From Pristionchus mayeri (Eukaryota; Nematoda; Chromadorea; Rhabditida; Neodiplogasteridae), in assembly GCA_036245805.1 (NCBI GenBank), contig BTRK01000004.1:7254001-7318000 (forward strand): DNA of 64,000 nucleotides, in the 5' to 3' direction. The position numbers were made by a program, and so were the translations under genes. Below the pieces are notes generated by a model. The model did not search any database, had not been told where the DNA came from, and worked only from the letters and a program-made list of their open reading frames with translations. Position 1 is the stretch's first letter. Every line of letters begins with the position of its first letter. Positions 33,955-45,644 of the stretch are shown here, piece after piece.

Positions 33955-36067
33955 TCACGTAGTCATTCTTCGCATGTTCAGTACAGTGTTCCACTGCGAG
34001 TCCAATTGTCGGAAGTAGCTGTCACACTCGCTATTCGGCAAAGGCGCTTTCTTTGCGAAGCTGAAATATTCATTCAATATTCTTCTATTTTTTTAATATT
34101 CTTCTAATTGTAAATCAATATTTTAATAATTTTCTCTATCTTCATCTTGCTCATTTTTTGAGCTAAATACTGTGTGTGTGTGTGTCTCATCACTAAACGG
34201 TGTAATCCTTCTGGGTAATGTATGGTTGTATTGCGTTGGTAAGTAATTAGACGATAAGAAATGCAACGAAAACAACTGACTAATTGGCGCCGAAGAGCGC
34301 ACGCATCGATGAGGGAACGCGACCCGTGTGTATTGCGATGGCGATCTCTAGCCATGGAGAGGTGCACAGCACAGAGCTGACAGATTACAGATTTGTTTTG
34401 TCTCAGAAAATGTTGAAGGAAAGATTCAGTTACTAACAGGGCGTATGCCAGATTGCCCGCGCAGCTGAACCACTGAAGCTTCTCGAATTGTTCAGGAGAA
34501 GTGAGCGTGAGGATGGGACCAAAGACGAGAAACATGTTCATGATCAGCCCAAAGGTCAGCAAATAAACGCCAAATTCGATCTTCTGAACAATTATTTCCT
34601 ACTAATGACATGGTTTCAATCTCCGATTTATAATTTGTTCAGTGTTCACAGAATTTTGCTATCAACTGACTTGAGAAAAGCAATCAAATTATGAGTGTAA
34701 ATGCAACCTTCATGCTCCAGATGTTCTCCTTCAGTTGCAATCGCAAACTGAGTGAGTATTCATCGGAATGTCTCCTCAAGTGATCGGTCAAACGAGCCAG
34801 ACGGCGTTCGTCGTAGCGAATGAGCCAGCGGAACCACTGAAAACGGGATTTGTAGAGCAGAATCTTTTGAAATTTTATTTGTGGTATTCTGGGAACGTAC
34901 CAATGAGCAGAAGATGTTTGGCACTTGAATGGAAGCAATGTGACAGAAGGCGCTCACAACACCTGCTAATCACGTTGAAAGCACTGCAAAAACCAGCCTT
35001 CACCTGTAACTATCACGTAACCAGTTCCGTAACTGGCAAGGAGGAATAACGCCAGAAGCAGGAAGGATACGTGCAATCTCGGATGCTTCTCGGATGTAAT
35101 CCGCCACGTAAACTGTGGCAAAGGTGCTGAAATCACCAAATTAAAGCAGGACTCTCAGCAAAAAAGCGCCTGGTTGCAATATGTTTCAAATAGGGAGAAC
35201 TCGCTTCTAGTCGCGTGCTCTCTCACTCGTTGCCTGTACGTCAGGGTCAATTTTGAATGTTTTAATGGAACCATAACTCAATTCTGAATATGGATTTCAA
35301 AATCTGAATTTCGAAAATGGGTTACGGTTTACGAATGTCTCGAAACTGCGTTGTCAGTTTGTCATGGCTAGTTTGGCTGATAATCCCGCTTTAACACCTC
35401 ATTTTCGAGACTGTTATATTCATATTGATGTGCATTTAGAAAATGTTGGGTGATGAATAACCGTTCGATGGCAACCACGATAAGTACGTAGAAAGCTGTT
35501 ACGTGGGCTGCCTGACGGAGAATCGCCAGAAAAGGGATTGGCGCTGATTCCAGTCCTGAAATATACAAAACAATAAGCAATAAGATAACAATAATAAATA
35601 TGTTTAACGGATTCCTTCAAATGTGCTTACCGGAAACGTGCAATATTCTAGTCTCGTACAGAATTGTCAACAATCGAGCGATTATTCCCAAACCAACAGA
35701 AGAGTACATCTCAGCAATAATGAGAAGAAAATTTACATGGATTGCCTGAAGTATTCGAGGATGCGAAGATGCATCTTTGTGACCAACTCACTCGAAGCTT
35801 CCAAAATCGAAGAAATCCTCTAATTTGCAATACATAGCGGGACAATAACGATATTATCTAAAACATAGTGACATAATATTTTTTACACTTCAGACAAAAC
35901 AATGCCTCGATGATTACCGCAAAGTAGTAAACGACTTTGTATTGGGTAATATTGGGTAAATCCGATCGGACCAATAACATTAACCAATAGGTCTCATTAG
36001 CGGGTCCATAGACAGTGAGAAGATCTGGATCCGGATAGAAAAAGCGAAGATTCATCACACACAGCAC
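33955..36067 (-). pseudogene. Sre-type chemoreceptor paralogue, frameshifted
   Basis: Same exon plan as the gene at 1746-3847, on the other strand: exons end at 35792-35857, 35631-35745, 35462-35555, 35004-35126, 34901-34962, 34708-34863, 34438-34583 and a terminal exon stopping at 33955. Exon 1 runs from 36067 or 36055. Exons 2, 3, 4, 6 and 8 have lengths identical to the paralogue. Exon 5 is 123 rather than 119 bases: four extra bases (ATCC, next to an ATCCGAG repeat) after VADY shift the frame. The exon 1 donor is GC where the paralogue has GT. The TM7 exon is not resolved. Most likely a recent pseudogene, or the four bases may be an assembly error. Confidence 0.75.
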
Positions 36068-36439
36068 ACGTGGGAATGATAACTGACGTGTTCAATAGAA
36101 GGCAGCTACTTTATTTTTTGTCGCTGTTGCGATTTACAGGTATTGCCTTCAACGATCACTGATTCGTTAGCCGAGCATTACTACATTTAGATCTTATATT
36201 TTGTAGATCTGTCTGTTTTCTCTCCCTAGAACAGTGAAAGGAGTGAATGATGTTTTGGAGGAATGTAGATCTTATGATTTTTCTTTATTTTTCTGTAAAA
36301 AACATTTATTTCGGAAAATGGCGTATCAAAATACACCTAATGACAATGACAAATTTATCTCGCTCTATCGCGGTGTATTAGTAATAGAATCGTTTACTTA
36401 CAGAAAAGGTCGCGATTGTAGATCGCGATAGTTTTTGAA

Positions 36440-37770
36440 CGACAGGTCGCGATAGTTTTTGAACGACAAATTACGGGATCGAATAATGATCAAATTTTAA
36501 AAACGTCTACGTTTTTCGGTCAAAGACAAATCAGCCTTGTCGGATTTGTGCATCGAAAGGGAGATTCGCGGATAGAGATTTGATGTTTCAGTTGGATTTC
36601 AAGTTGTCTGGTTGCAGTTAAATTCAGCTCCTTTTTCTGTCGGATTAGAATGCTTAAGAGACCTTCCACGAGAAAATGTACCAACCTACGGATGACTTTT
36701 TTGCAACCCCCCCTCAATATTTCGCTGGTGAAGTTCCCATACCAAGTGCTGATATTTGGCACAATATGAAGGGCTGTGGTGCACTTTCCCAAAAATGCCA
36801 GACCAGGTCCAAAAAAAATAGAAAATTTTGAAATTTTGAAAAATACGATATTACACTTTTTCTAGGTTCACTTTTCGATGAAAATAACGAAAAACATACT
36901 TTGACAGCGATCGGAAATCGAGAAAGTGTCAAAAACGCCAATTTTCGAGTATTTCGGCTATAACATTTTAAAATCGCATTTTGGTGGCCTGGGATATCGA
37001 AATTCGAATTTTACGAGTGAAAATACGTTAGCAATTACACTTTTTAAAATATTCCGAGATTTCAAGTTTTTCACCTTTTTTTCAGGCCACAATTTTCAAC
37101 AGAAATATGGAATTTCAAACTTTTTTTGCAAAATGAACAGATTAGGCATTTTCTAACGTAATTTCACTCGTAGAATTCGAATTTCGATATCCCAGGGCAC
37201 CAAAATGCGATTTTAAAATGTTATAGCCGAAATATTTTTTCAAATGATTATTCTTAACTGACGTCAGCGTTGACGGATTCCGGTATTTTCTCTGAGTAGG
37301 TCAAGATCAAAATCTTATAATTTCTGCGCACATCGGTAAAATTCGTTGAAAATCGAATATGTTATGTAGTTTTGCTCGGGGAATCCGAAAATGATGAAAT
37401 CTCAGGGATACGCGGAGAAAAATTTTCGAAAAATTTTCAGGGGAGCCAAAAAACTACGAAAATTGGCGTTTTTGATACTGTCTCGATTTCCGATCGCCGT
37501 CAAAGTATGTTTTTCGTTATTTTTATCGAAAAGTAAACCGAGAAAACCTATAATATCGTACTTTTCATAATTTCAAAATTTTCGATTTTTTTTGGACCTG
37601 GTCTGGCATTTTTGGGAAAGTGCACCACAGCCCTTCATATTGTGCCAAATATCAGCACTTGGTATGGGAACTTCACCAGCGAAATATTGAGGGGGGTTGC
37701 AAAAAAGTCGTCTGTCGACCCCTCCCAAAAGCTACGTTTTCTCGTGGAACGTCTCTTAAAAACCTACCCT
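36440..37770. repeat. Large foldback of the AGACCTAGCG-type MITE family
   Basis: 36649-36940 pairs with about 37455-37765 (for example GACTTTTTTGCAACCCCCCT versus its complement at 37690), and 36940-37010 pairs with 37145-37230. About 220 bases at 37230-37455 are unpaired. Outer ends resemble 4473-4773. A short direct duplication of AGGTCGCGATAGTTTTTGAACGAC-like units occurs at 36410-36470. Confidence 0.75.
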
Positions 37771-38394
37771 AGCGGCATTTCCATATGAGTTCACGTTTTC
37801 CTTCTGCGTCTCGATCATGTACGTCTTATTTCATCAAACTACCCATCATTCATTTCGAATCGCGTTTGCGTCCTCTGGCGAGTATGTTATTCCTGGTGAC
37901 GAGGGAATGAATAGAGATTGCGCATGTGTGCCCCTACGACTCAAAGCAATCTTCGCCCTCTTCACAATTGTCATTCCCTCTATCATACCCACCTCTCACT
38001 GTCTACAAAACGACTATCGATTCGGGATGGACAAATAATCATTGAAAAAAGAAGCGCATTTTAGCCCCAATTACGCTGGCTATGATTAGATGATTTAGAG
38101 ATGGCTACATTTTTTATCGGGAATTGCACAGTTACAGCGAGAGAAGGATCGTACTCAGAATGAGCGTAACCGTCCTGATAGTCGGCGTTGACGATGGAAT
38201 CTTCACTTCCTTTTCCTCCTCGGGAATCTTCCACTTGCACTTCTTATCCGTCTCTGTTTCATTTAAGAGTGCGCGATTGTGGAAGGCTGCCATGAGATGC
38301 TGCGCCGGCTGTAATTTTGAAAGTAATGAAATTTGGCAATATATTGTTTAGACTTGTTTTTGTATTTCCTTGTAATCTGTATTGGATGCCGTTC
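37771..38394. other. Intergenic; old repeat shared with 20690-20810
   Basis: The frame at 38124-38351 covers the segment shared with 20.7 kb and has no recognised family. Nothing else can be supported. Confidence 0.35.
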
Positions 38395-39542
38395 TAATCG
38401 TAAGATAACATGCTTACAGTTCTGTCTTCAGGTTTGGCGCAGGTTGTGATGAGTCTGATGGTTCTAGATAGATTAGTGGTGAGGTCTTCAAGTACACTCG
38501 AGCTCTACAATAACAACAATTCTGAACACTAAATTTAATGCAATTATTATTTTGACCGCGCACCAACAACAAATGCAATTCTTGCTTTACCCAGTTGAAC
38601 GATCGAAACTCCGCTGCTTTTGCCTGGACTGATGAAGGAATCTCCTGAGAAGAATATGTTGTTATTGCGTAGGCTCATGCGAAACTCACGACGTAAATGC
38701 TGATGCTGTATTTCTTAGCAAATTCGATAAGAATCGGACGCCAGACCTTACTGGTTGACATGATAAGAGGAATCGCCGGAGATCTATGAAATCATATGCC
38801 CATTTTCAGAAAACTTTTCGGGAGCTTACACAGCATTAGACAAAGAATCGAGCATGTCGAAAGGCCACTTGCTCTTATTGCCCGTTTTGGCAGCTTCCGA
38901 CCAAGAAACATTCACCAGAGTTGCTTTCTTGACAAATTCTGAATTACAAATGTGTTATTGCTACTAATTCATGAGACGCTCACCCGTTTCAGTTTCATTG
39001 TAGGAAGCTCCGAACACTTTCCTCAGATATTTCTCAGTACCTTCACCTAAACAGATTTCTGTATTTTACTCCATTAATTTCTCTCGGTGAAAGATTGTTA
39101 TTTTTGAAAACACAATTTTTAAGTAAAATGTAATGAGTTGTTTTAACTGCTACATAACAAAACTCACGTATTAGTTTTTCACTGGTAGCCATCTCGAGAT
39201 CTCCTAAAAATGATTGAACGATACCAGCGTTGTGAGCATCTGAAATGGAATAAAATGAACGTGGCAATTATTTATCCTGTGTGTGCAAATCGATTACAAT
39301 TATGAGCATTTCGAAAAGTTATTTCGAATAAGGCCTGCTTCTACAAATTATTTACCTTCTTCCGGACAGAGCCTAAAAGCCCACGTTGGTGTAGCCTTGC
39401 ACCAGTCGTTCGACAGCTTCACATTTTCGCTCTATCAATAATAGATTGAATAACAGTACGTTCTTACAAAAACCTGATTTATTGCGATAGTGCCGAGTAC
39501 CAGAGCGGGTAAGGAGACAAGGAGAAGACATTCAGGTATCAT
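38395..39542 (-). CDS. Putative secreted protein, unrecognised family
   Basis: Eight short exons on the minus strand keep phase throughout and give about 215 residues. ATG at 39542 begins a signal peptide (MIPECLLLVSLPALVLGTIA). The mature part has cysteines in NDWC and RLCPEE near the start and CAKPE near the end, candidate N-glycosylation sites (NETE, NVSW, NLSR), and segments DSLSNAV, KVWRPILIEFAKKYSISIYV and SSSVLEDLTTNLSR; the stop is at 38395-38397. Introns are 40-110 bases with TTTCAG-like acceptors. I do not recognise the family. The upstream frame 39539-39862 overlaps the start codon in another register and could be an upstream exon of a different transcript. Confidence 0.55.
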
Positions 39543-40242
39543 TTGGAGGAAGAATGAGGGGCGACATTCATACACGGCTTTGAAGGAACATTAGGAGAGG
39601 AGATGCATGAGTAAGGCGCCAAAACAACCGTATCGATACAGAACGATGGAGATGAAGACAAAATCGAGGGTGATGCACCATCGAACTGCTTGAAATCTAA
39701 TACGACGTTATTTCTGCAATTCACATTGGAGATATTTTCAAATGCGAATTGACTAGTGAATAATTCGATATCTTCCGTTTTCTCAGCGTATTGTTTGCTC
39801 AGCATTGGCCTTATCGTAGCAGACACTTGTGCAATTACCATGTCACACAGACAGAATCTCATTTAAGTTATTCAGCTCTTCAAAATTCAGATAAAATGGA
39901 ACATATTATTTCAAAATTGAGGAAGTGAACAGCTCTCTCACTCACTTATTTCCACATTCACTTATTTTCGCGAAGATCGGGACACGTGCCCTCATACTAT
40001 TGTCAGCCTATTGTGAGGCTAACGCCCGTATAGCCACTATGTTTGCCCAGCATCAACCTTCAAGTTGATTGAAGGTGGTTGACGGTTGAGTAAACCTCGG
40101 GACTCTCCGCGAACGTCTCCCACAAGGCTTTCATCACTTCCGTTTAGTTCAGTTCAATACTGGCGATAAATTTGATTTATTAAAGTTGTACATTACAATT
40201 GATTAGAAAGTGGAACTTCAACAGACAGTTCGAGATCCTCCG

Positions 40243-40777
40243 TTAAGTGCACCGTCCACAAGTCTTTGGGCAAAACTGGAACATTCTTCTCGAGATAGCA
40301 AATTGAAAAACAAGTTATGTGATGTTTGATCGGCAAATTATTATGAACAAATACAAGAAAAATTGCGTATTTATTCACTTCTGCTCAATGATTAAAAGCG
40401 GACCTGAGTCATCAACACGTCGAACGAAGACATCGCGCAGAGTGCTCGCTTGTTCAGGCAATCAGGAGTTAGGTCAGAACAGGCTGAAAATACCTCTTTT
40501 TCTTATTTTTTGTGTCTAAAAACAAAAGCTTTTTCGTGGTGGTCGTCGTAAATGGAGAGCAGTCTCGATTGCACGTCTTCTTGCAGTAGAAATTCATCAC
40601 GTCATCATAGACACTCACTGAGCAGAGATGACTCTTAGATACGCAATCAGCAGTGAGATCGAAACATCCTGAAAGCAAACAACTAAAAGGAACTCAAATT
40701 CGAGTACCATTTCCAGTTGTAGTAGATGAAGCGTTTTCAAGGACGGTGAGGGCGATCAAAATGTGGATGATCAGCAT
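40243..40777 (-). CDS. Secreted protein with two ShKT domains
   Basis: Signal peptide from ATG 40777 (MLIIHILIALTVLENASS), exon 1 40708-40777. The first ShKT domain is in exon 2 from 40668: CFDLTADC, then LCSVSVYDDVMNFYC and KKTCNRDC. The second is split between exon 3 (40404-40483, CSDLTPDCLNKRALCAM) and exon 4 (40243-40275, FCPKTCGRCT and stop). A Thr-rich linker lies between. ShKT domains are six-cysteine folds common in nematode secreted proteins; some act as channel blockers, others as protease appendages, and no function is claimed here. With the only good GT donor for exon 2 (40524) the junction to exon 3 is one base out of frame, so a different junction or a lesion is implied. Confidence 0.7.
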
Positions 40778-41384
40778 GAGAAGCCGTTCAGATCAACACC
40801 GACCCCCTTTTTATCCCGCACCGACGAAAATATTCGGTTTATTTGCACAGATGAACCTACGATCGAATCTAGCCCATCTTCGCTGTCTTCGCTAAAATTG
40901 ATGATTTATGATTGCCTGTCCATTGCCTGGAATGACGATTGTAGCCCGATTCTCTCGTGGATGCTTGATATGTATAACTGTGCTGCTTATGCATAGATCC
41001 GTAATCCACACTCAGTAAATGTGTTCGCAAAAATACCGCAGCAACAAAGGAGTATGACCAATATAGAACCAATGCTAACATATCTACAGTAGTCCGCTCT
41101 CGCTAGGAGTTAAGAATTAGTTTAATTTACACAAATATTTGAAGTTCCACATTTTTTGGGCCTCTAAATGGGCAAGTTTTTGTGAAAAAAATCTGACTGC
41201 TGCATGTACCGGATTTGACGATCAGAACAGCCGGATCTTACATTTTCGTTCAGCTTTTGAACACTCCAAATGTGGCTTTCATTCGATACGAAACCAAATG
41301 TTGGTACATGGGACACCAGCCTATAACGCTGAATAATGCGGTTGTAGTCAGACTCGCCTTCCTATGGGCAAGAATTATTCGTAG

Positions 41385-41500
41385 AGTTCGAGAAACAATA
41401 CCACGGTCTCTTCATTTTTCTCGTCGATCGCCGGTCTAGAGAGCGTGGATTATGAAGGCACGGCGGACCGAATTACGATCTAAATTATCTGTAACTCCTC
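41385..41500. repeat. Fragment of the large foldback family
   Basis: GTTCGAGAAACAATACCACGG and the CTCGTCGATCG core match 8840-8940 (and its mirror at 18.4 kb), with a degraded copy of the recurrent hairpin. 40778-41384 and 41501-42194 otherwise show nothing recognisable. Confidence 0.65.
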
Positions 41501-42194
41501 CCATGAAACTCCATGAACGTGCGAAAAGTTAAATTACCGAATGGGATTAGCACCTGAATGTTAATGCTTTTTCTGATTATGGTCCGTCGTTTGTGGTTTG
41601 CCATCTACAATCTTGATCATATCTACCTTGATCATTGACATTCTCGCTTGTTATTACCAAGCAGTTCCTTCTTCACAAGTGATCGTTAACAGTGTTGTGC
41701 AGATTCTACCAGATTGGGCCTCAATTACATACGACATTTGCCATCTTTGTGCCATCATCCGCATCTGAAGAAACGCACTTAGGTTTGTTACATTCGTTCG
41801 ATTTGAATTCAAGCATTGTTAACGTTATAAAATTAGTTTTTAAAATAAATAGCATGTAACATAATAAGGAAAATGGAAAAAGATTCTAGACGAGAGAACT
41901 GTGGTCAATATAACTCGTTTCCAGCGTATGGAAATCTTTGCCCAGTGTGATAAAGATCTAAAAAATTAGCCCCTTGTACTACAGAACGCTCACTTAGATC
42001 ATGTTTAGCTTTCCGGTGTTTTAGAGTAATCCTCGAATGGAGAATTCTAGAAAATCGATTCGAGCCAGCAAATGGGGAACCTCTGAATTGTCATAACTCT
42101 GTTAACCTGATCTTTTCTAGATCTTATAGCTGTATTGAATGTACATTTATTCTCAGTTCTCTATCGCAAATTCGATCTCGTTCAACGCTCGAAA

Positions 42195-43816
42195 ATGGAG
42201 GGAATGGATCGCTACTATTGGAATCTTTCTCGGTCATTCCACAGCGTCTCGAGTATATGCGCAATTGTCGGAATTTTCTTCAATTCGTTCATCGTCTTCA
42301 CAACCGTCAGAACGAAGTCAGATTTTAATCATTACAATGTATTGCGAAATAGGACTGACAGTTAAATCAATATTTTTTCAATATTTTTTCTGAAAAAAAA
42401 TTAAAAAAATAAAAAAAATAGAAATACTTTTTCAGATCTTTGCGGAACGCTTACAACATTCTCATCGCTCTTTGCGCAATTGGCGACGTCTTGCACCAAG
42501 TTTGACAACGATTTCGTTCAAATACAAATAGTTTATATTTCAGTGTGGTACCCTTGTGCAGACCCCGCTTGTGTTCGACTATTTCCTGCAAATGGGCAGC
42601 TTTGTGTGCGACGCGATAACGGTGAATATCACATATGAATGTAGAACTTCTTATGATTAAAAGTGTTAATCTTCGAATCAAAATTTAAGTCCGACCCCGA
42701 ATTTCAAACTCTAGTATAAGCAAGTTGACTAGAAAATCCACGATGCTCCTCTATAAGCGTTGGTGTTAGGATGCTCCGCTCATCGCTGAAGCGTAACTGT
42801 TGTCAACCTTTGTACAGATTGTGATATGTTCAGTTCATTCCCGAGATGGGTATTGGCATCGGGTGCATGTGCATTTTGTCCGTGGGATTGGACAGAATGT
42901 TGTCAGTAGTGTACTCTCTTCGATATCGAAGCATTAACAAGCGATACTACCACATGGTAAGCAATAACCATACAATTTGACATTTTTGTATTAACAGTTC
43001 CTCGGGACTCTGATCACACTCTATTGCATATTTTATTGGGTAATCATCGTGGCTTACTACAAGAAAGGGTGGGAAATTGTTTAAAATCAAACGATGTTCA
43101 AAAATAGAAAGTTGTCTGATACAATACCATTCAAAGCTAGAATTACATGATGAGCTCGCAATTTTAAGACTTGTTTATTGCGACTTAATGACGCCATATG
43201 GTGTGGGAGGTTCGTGGTTCCTAATCGGCAACGTCTCTGTAAATCTAACAAGTTCGTGTGTGTATTTTCGAACATGGAGGGGCCTCAAGTCGCATTCCGG
43301 TATGTCATAATTCTTATTTTCCATAGCAAGATATACACAAAAATATGCAATAGGTGCACGGACATCTAAAATAGTTTTTATAAATAATAATAAATGCTGG
43401 ATACACTTCAGATTCGACTGCAATGAAGAGCATAATCAAATCACTTTTCACTATTGTTACCGTTGACGTCAGTGGTTGGCTGCTCACTCCAGGAATTGCA
43501 GAGATAGCGAAGCATCTCGACGTTCAACGTGAGTTGCTTAATGTTTTCACTACGTGCTAGTCTTTTCCAGCGCAACAAGAATTCACAATAGTTTTCTTCT
43601 GCGTCATTTTCCTAAATCTTGCGTTTGCGTCCAAACTTCCCATCTATTATTCCGCGAGATTTGAGAATTGCTTACATTTATGAAAATACAATTTTAAGTT
43701 CCGAATATCGAGCTGCCATGAAAGCGATTCTCTTCGGAAAATCAATTGATACCAATGCGTCGATATCAAATTCATCTATTTCGAATAAGGTTGCAGCGAG
43801 AACGTCGGCGTTTTGA
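42195..43816 (+). CDS. Serpentine chemoreceptor, Srsx-type (copy A)
   Basis: Nine exons: 42195-42316, 42436-42499, 42544-42621, 42834-42956, 42998-43068, 43169-43299, 43412-43528, 43571-43658 and 43699-43816, totalling 912 coding bases (303 residues). TM1 has the Srsx GNS-like FFNSF, exon 2 LRNAYNILIALCAIGD, exon 4 GLDRMLSVVYSLRYR after TM3, exon 6 the loop cysteine in LVYCDL and TM5, exon 7 TM6 (SGWLLTPGIAE), exon 8 TM7 and exon 9 the SEYRAAMKAIL tail. Every exon length equals that of copy C (51453-52846). The donor of intron 8 is AT (43659-43660) where copy C has GT, giving an unusual 40-base AT-AG intron; all other introns are GT-AG. It is functional only if this intron is spliced. Confidence 0.85.
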
Positions 43817-44606
43817 CATTACGTCAACCGAATACTGCTTTTGTACGATCGTCTCTGTGCATTGCGTTTTTTTTGGTAATTATCATGTGATTCATATATG
43901 TATTTTCTTATTAAAAAATATTTTATCATCATCAACAACATACATTTATCTAATACGAAAAGAAAAACATTGTGGAACAGAAAAATAATATGAAGGGGGG
44001 GGGGGAGATTAAATTATTATTCCATTATTGATCGGTGCTCTGAGAAGCTTCTAGGACCCGGCCTCATTGCATGGGGTGGATAGTACTCAAGTACATTATT
44101 GCTTTAATGCAACCACTTACATCTTTCAGTATATTTGAAAGTTTAATATCTTCAATGTCGTATAATCAAGTAGATCTACAGCTTGAATCTACAGAATACC
44201 GAGTTGCATTAGGATTAATTTAGTTGACATTGTCAACTTTTAAGCAAGCTTATGTATAGCTGGAACATAAATATTGTAAATAGGTAAGCGCAAATCAATT
44301 ACGATCGTAATCGAGGAATATTGATAATTGCAGCAATATCGGTGTTACTATCCACCCTCCGATGTCAACCGTTGCAATTATGAGTAGTGATTTGATAATT
44401 CGCTTCATTGCTTTCGAATATGAAAAAAGATTGTGTATTCTTTTTGTTAAATTATATTAATATCCTCCTCTCGCCCCTGCCCTTCCCTTCCCTCCCTTCG
44501 ATCACGCTGGCACTGCGTACCGACTGTGCATAATTTCTGAATTCGGTACCAACAACGGTGAGATCTCCTGCTGGAACGTTCCCCGCTTCTCTCACACATT
44601 CTCAGC

Positions 44607-45644
44607 ATGTCTCTCTCTCCGACGGCATCTCCCCTTGCGAAGAAAAGGAAGTACACGGTGACTGGATCACTCGACGGAGTCCTCCAGTTCTGCCTCAGTC
44701 TCAGCAACAAGATCGAGCAGGAGCAGCAGTACTCACGCAGACTCGAGGAGAGGATACGTGAGTTGGAGACGCGTATCCCTCCTCCCCTTGACTCGAGCGT
44801 AGCCACTGTAGACGGTGTTGACATGAACTCCCCCTCGACCTCTGCTGCCCCTCCCCTCACTACCAATCCCAATGTCAGCCCCACTTCCTCCCCGACCCCT
44901 GTCCCGGAGACTCCCTCTGACCTCGAAAGGAGTGTGGTCATCGCTCGCCTACCCGTGGATCGCTCTCTCAGCCCGGCAGCACAAGTAAGGAGGGATTTCG
45001 ATCAAGTAATCTCTCTCACTGCTCTGACTGGAATCCCATGCCTGCCAATCACCGTCTATCGGATGCCGCCTGCTGAGGTTGATTCCCCTCACATCCGATT
45101 GACCAAGGTGGTTCTCCCCACCAGAAAGCACGCCTCTCTCTTCGTAAAGAGTGCCAATCGTGTCTCTCGCGATTCGTTCTTCAAGGAAGTGTACATCCGT
45201 CCTTCCTACGCTGACAGGGAGGATTCTCGCCGCAAGATTCCCGGTCCTGGCTGTGGTAGAAATGGACCTGATCCCACTCCCTCTGTCAGACCTACCGAAC
45301 CACCCCGCAGCCAGCAGTCGCGTCCTTAGTCGAACGGAGCCCCACCTAGGAACAGAACGAGAAGCAGACGTGATTCTGTGTTCACTTCCGCCTCGAATCA
45401 CAGACCTGATCACCTGAATTCCCGTCCCCGCCCTCTCCTGAATCAGACCCACCATCGGAACAGCTCCCCTTTCCTTCCCCCCAACGCCTCGAGTGGATAT
45501 GGAGCCCCTCCCCGTCCATTCTTCTATAGACACATTCCCAACGTTCCCTTCCTTCATCAGTACCCCACCCCCAATCCGTTCCTTTCCCATGTTTCACACT
45601 ATGGCACTCCTCCAAACTTCGGAGCCCAGGGAAACTGGTATTGA
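44607..45644 (+). pseudogene. CR1-like ORF1 with one in-frame TAG
   Basis: 346 codons from ATG 44607 to a TGA at 45642, with a single TAG at 45327-45329. The N-terminal third has a short coiled-coil (LSNKIEQEQQYSRRLEERI), then a Ser/Pro/Thr linker, a central conserved-looking segment (VVIARLPVDRSL, LTKVVLPTRKHASLF) and a C-terminal Arg/Pro/Asn-rich tail (RTRSRRDS, PNPFLSHVSHYG). This is the expected RNA-binding partner protein of CR1 elements. The stop overlaps the ORF2 start as TTGA. Confidence 0.8.

Noticed and set aside
34175..34192. GT dinucleotide run
   Set aside because: A short microsatellite without evident function.
44180..44222. Plus-strand STEYRVALG stretch resembling the Srsx tail exon
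   Set aside because: Wrong strand for copy B and no acceptor or partner exons; probably chance.
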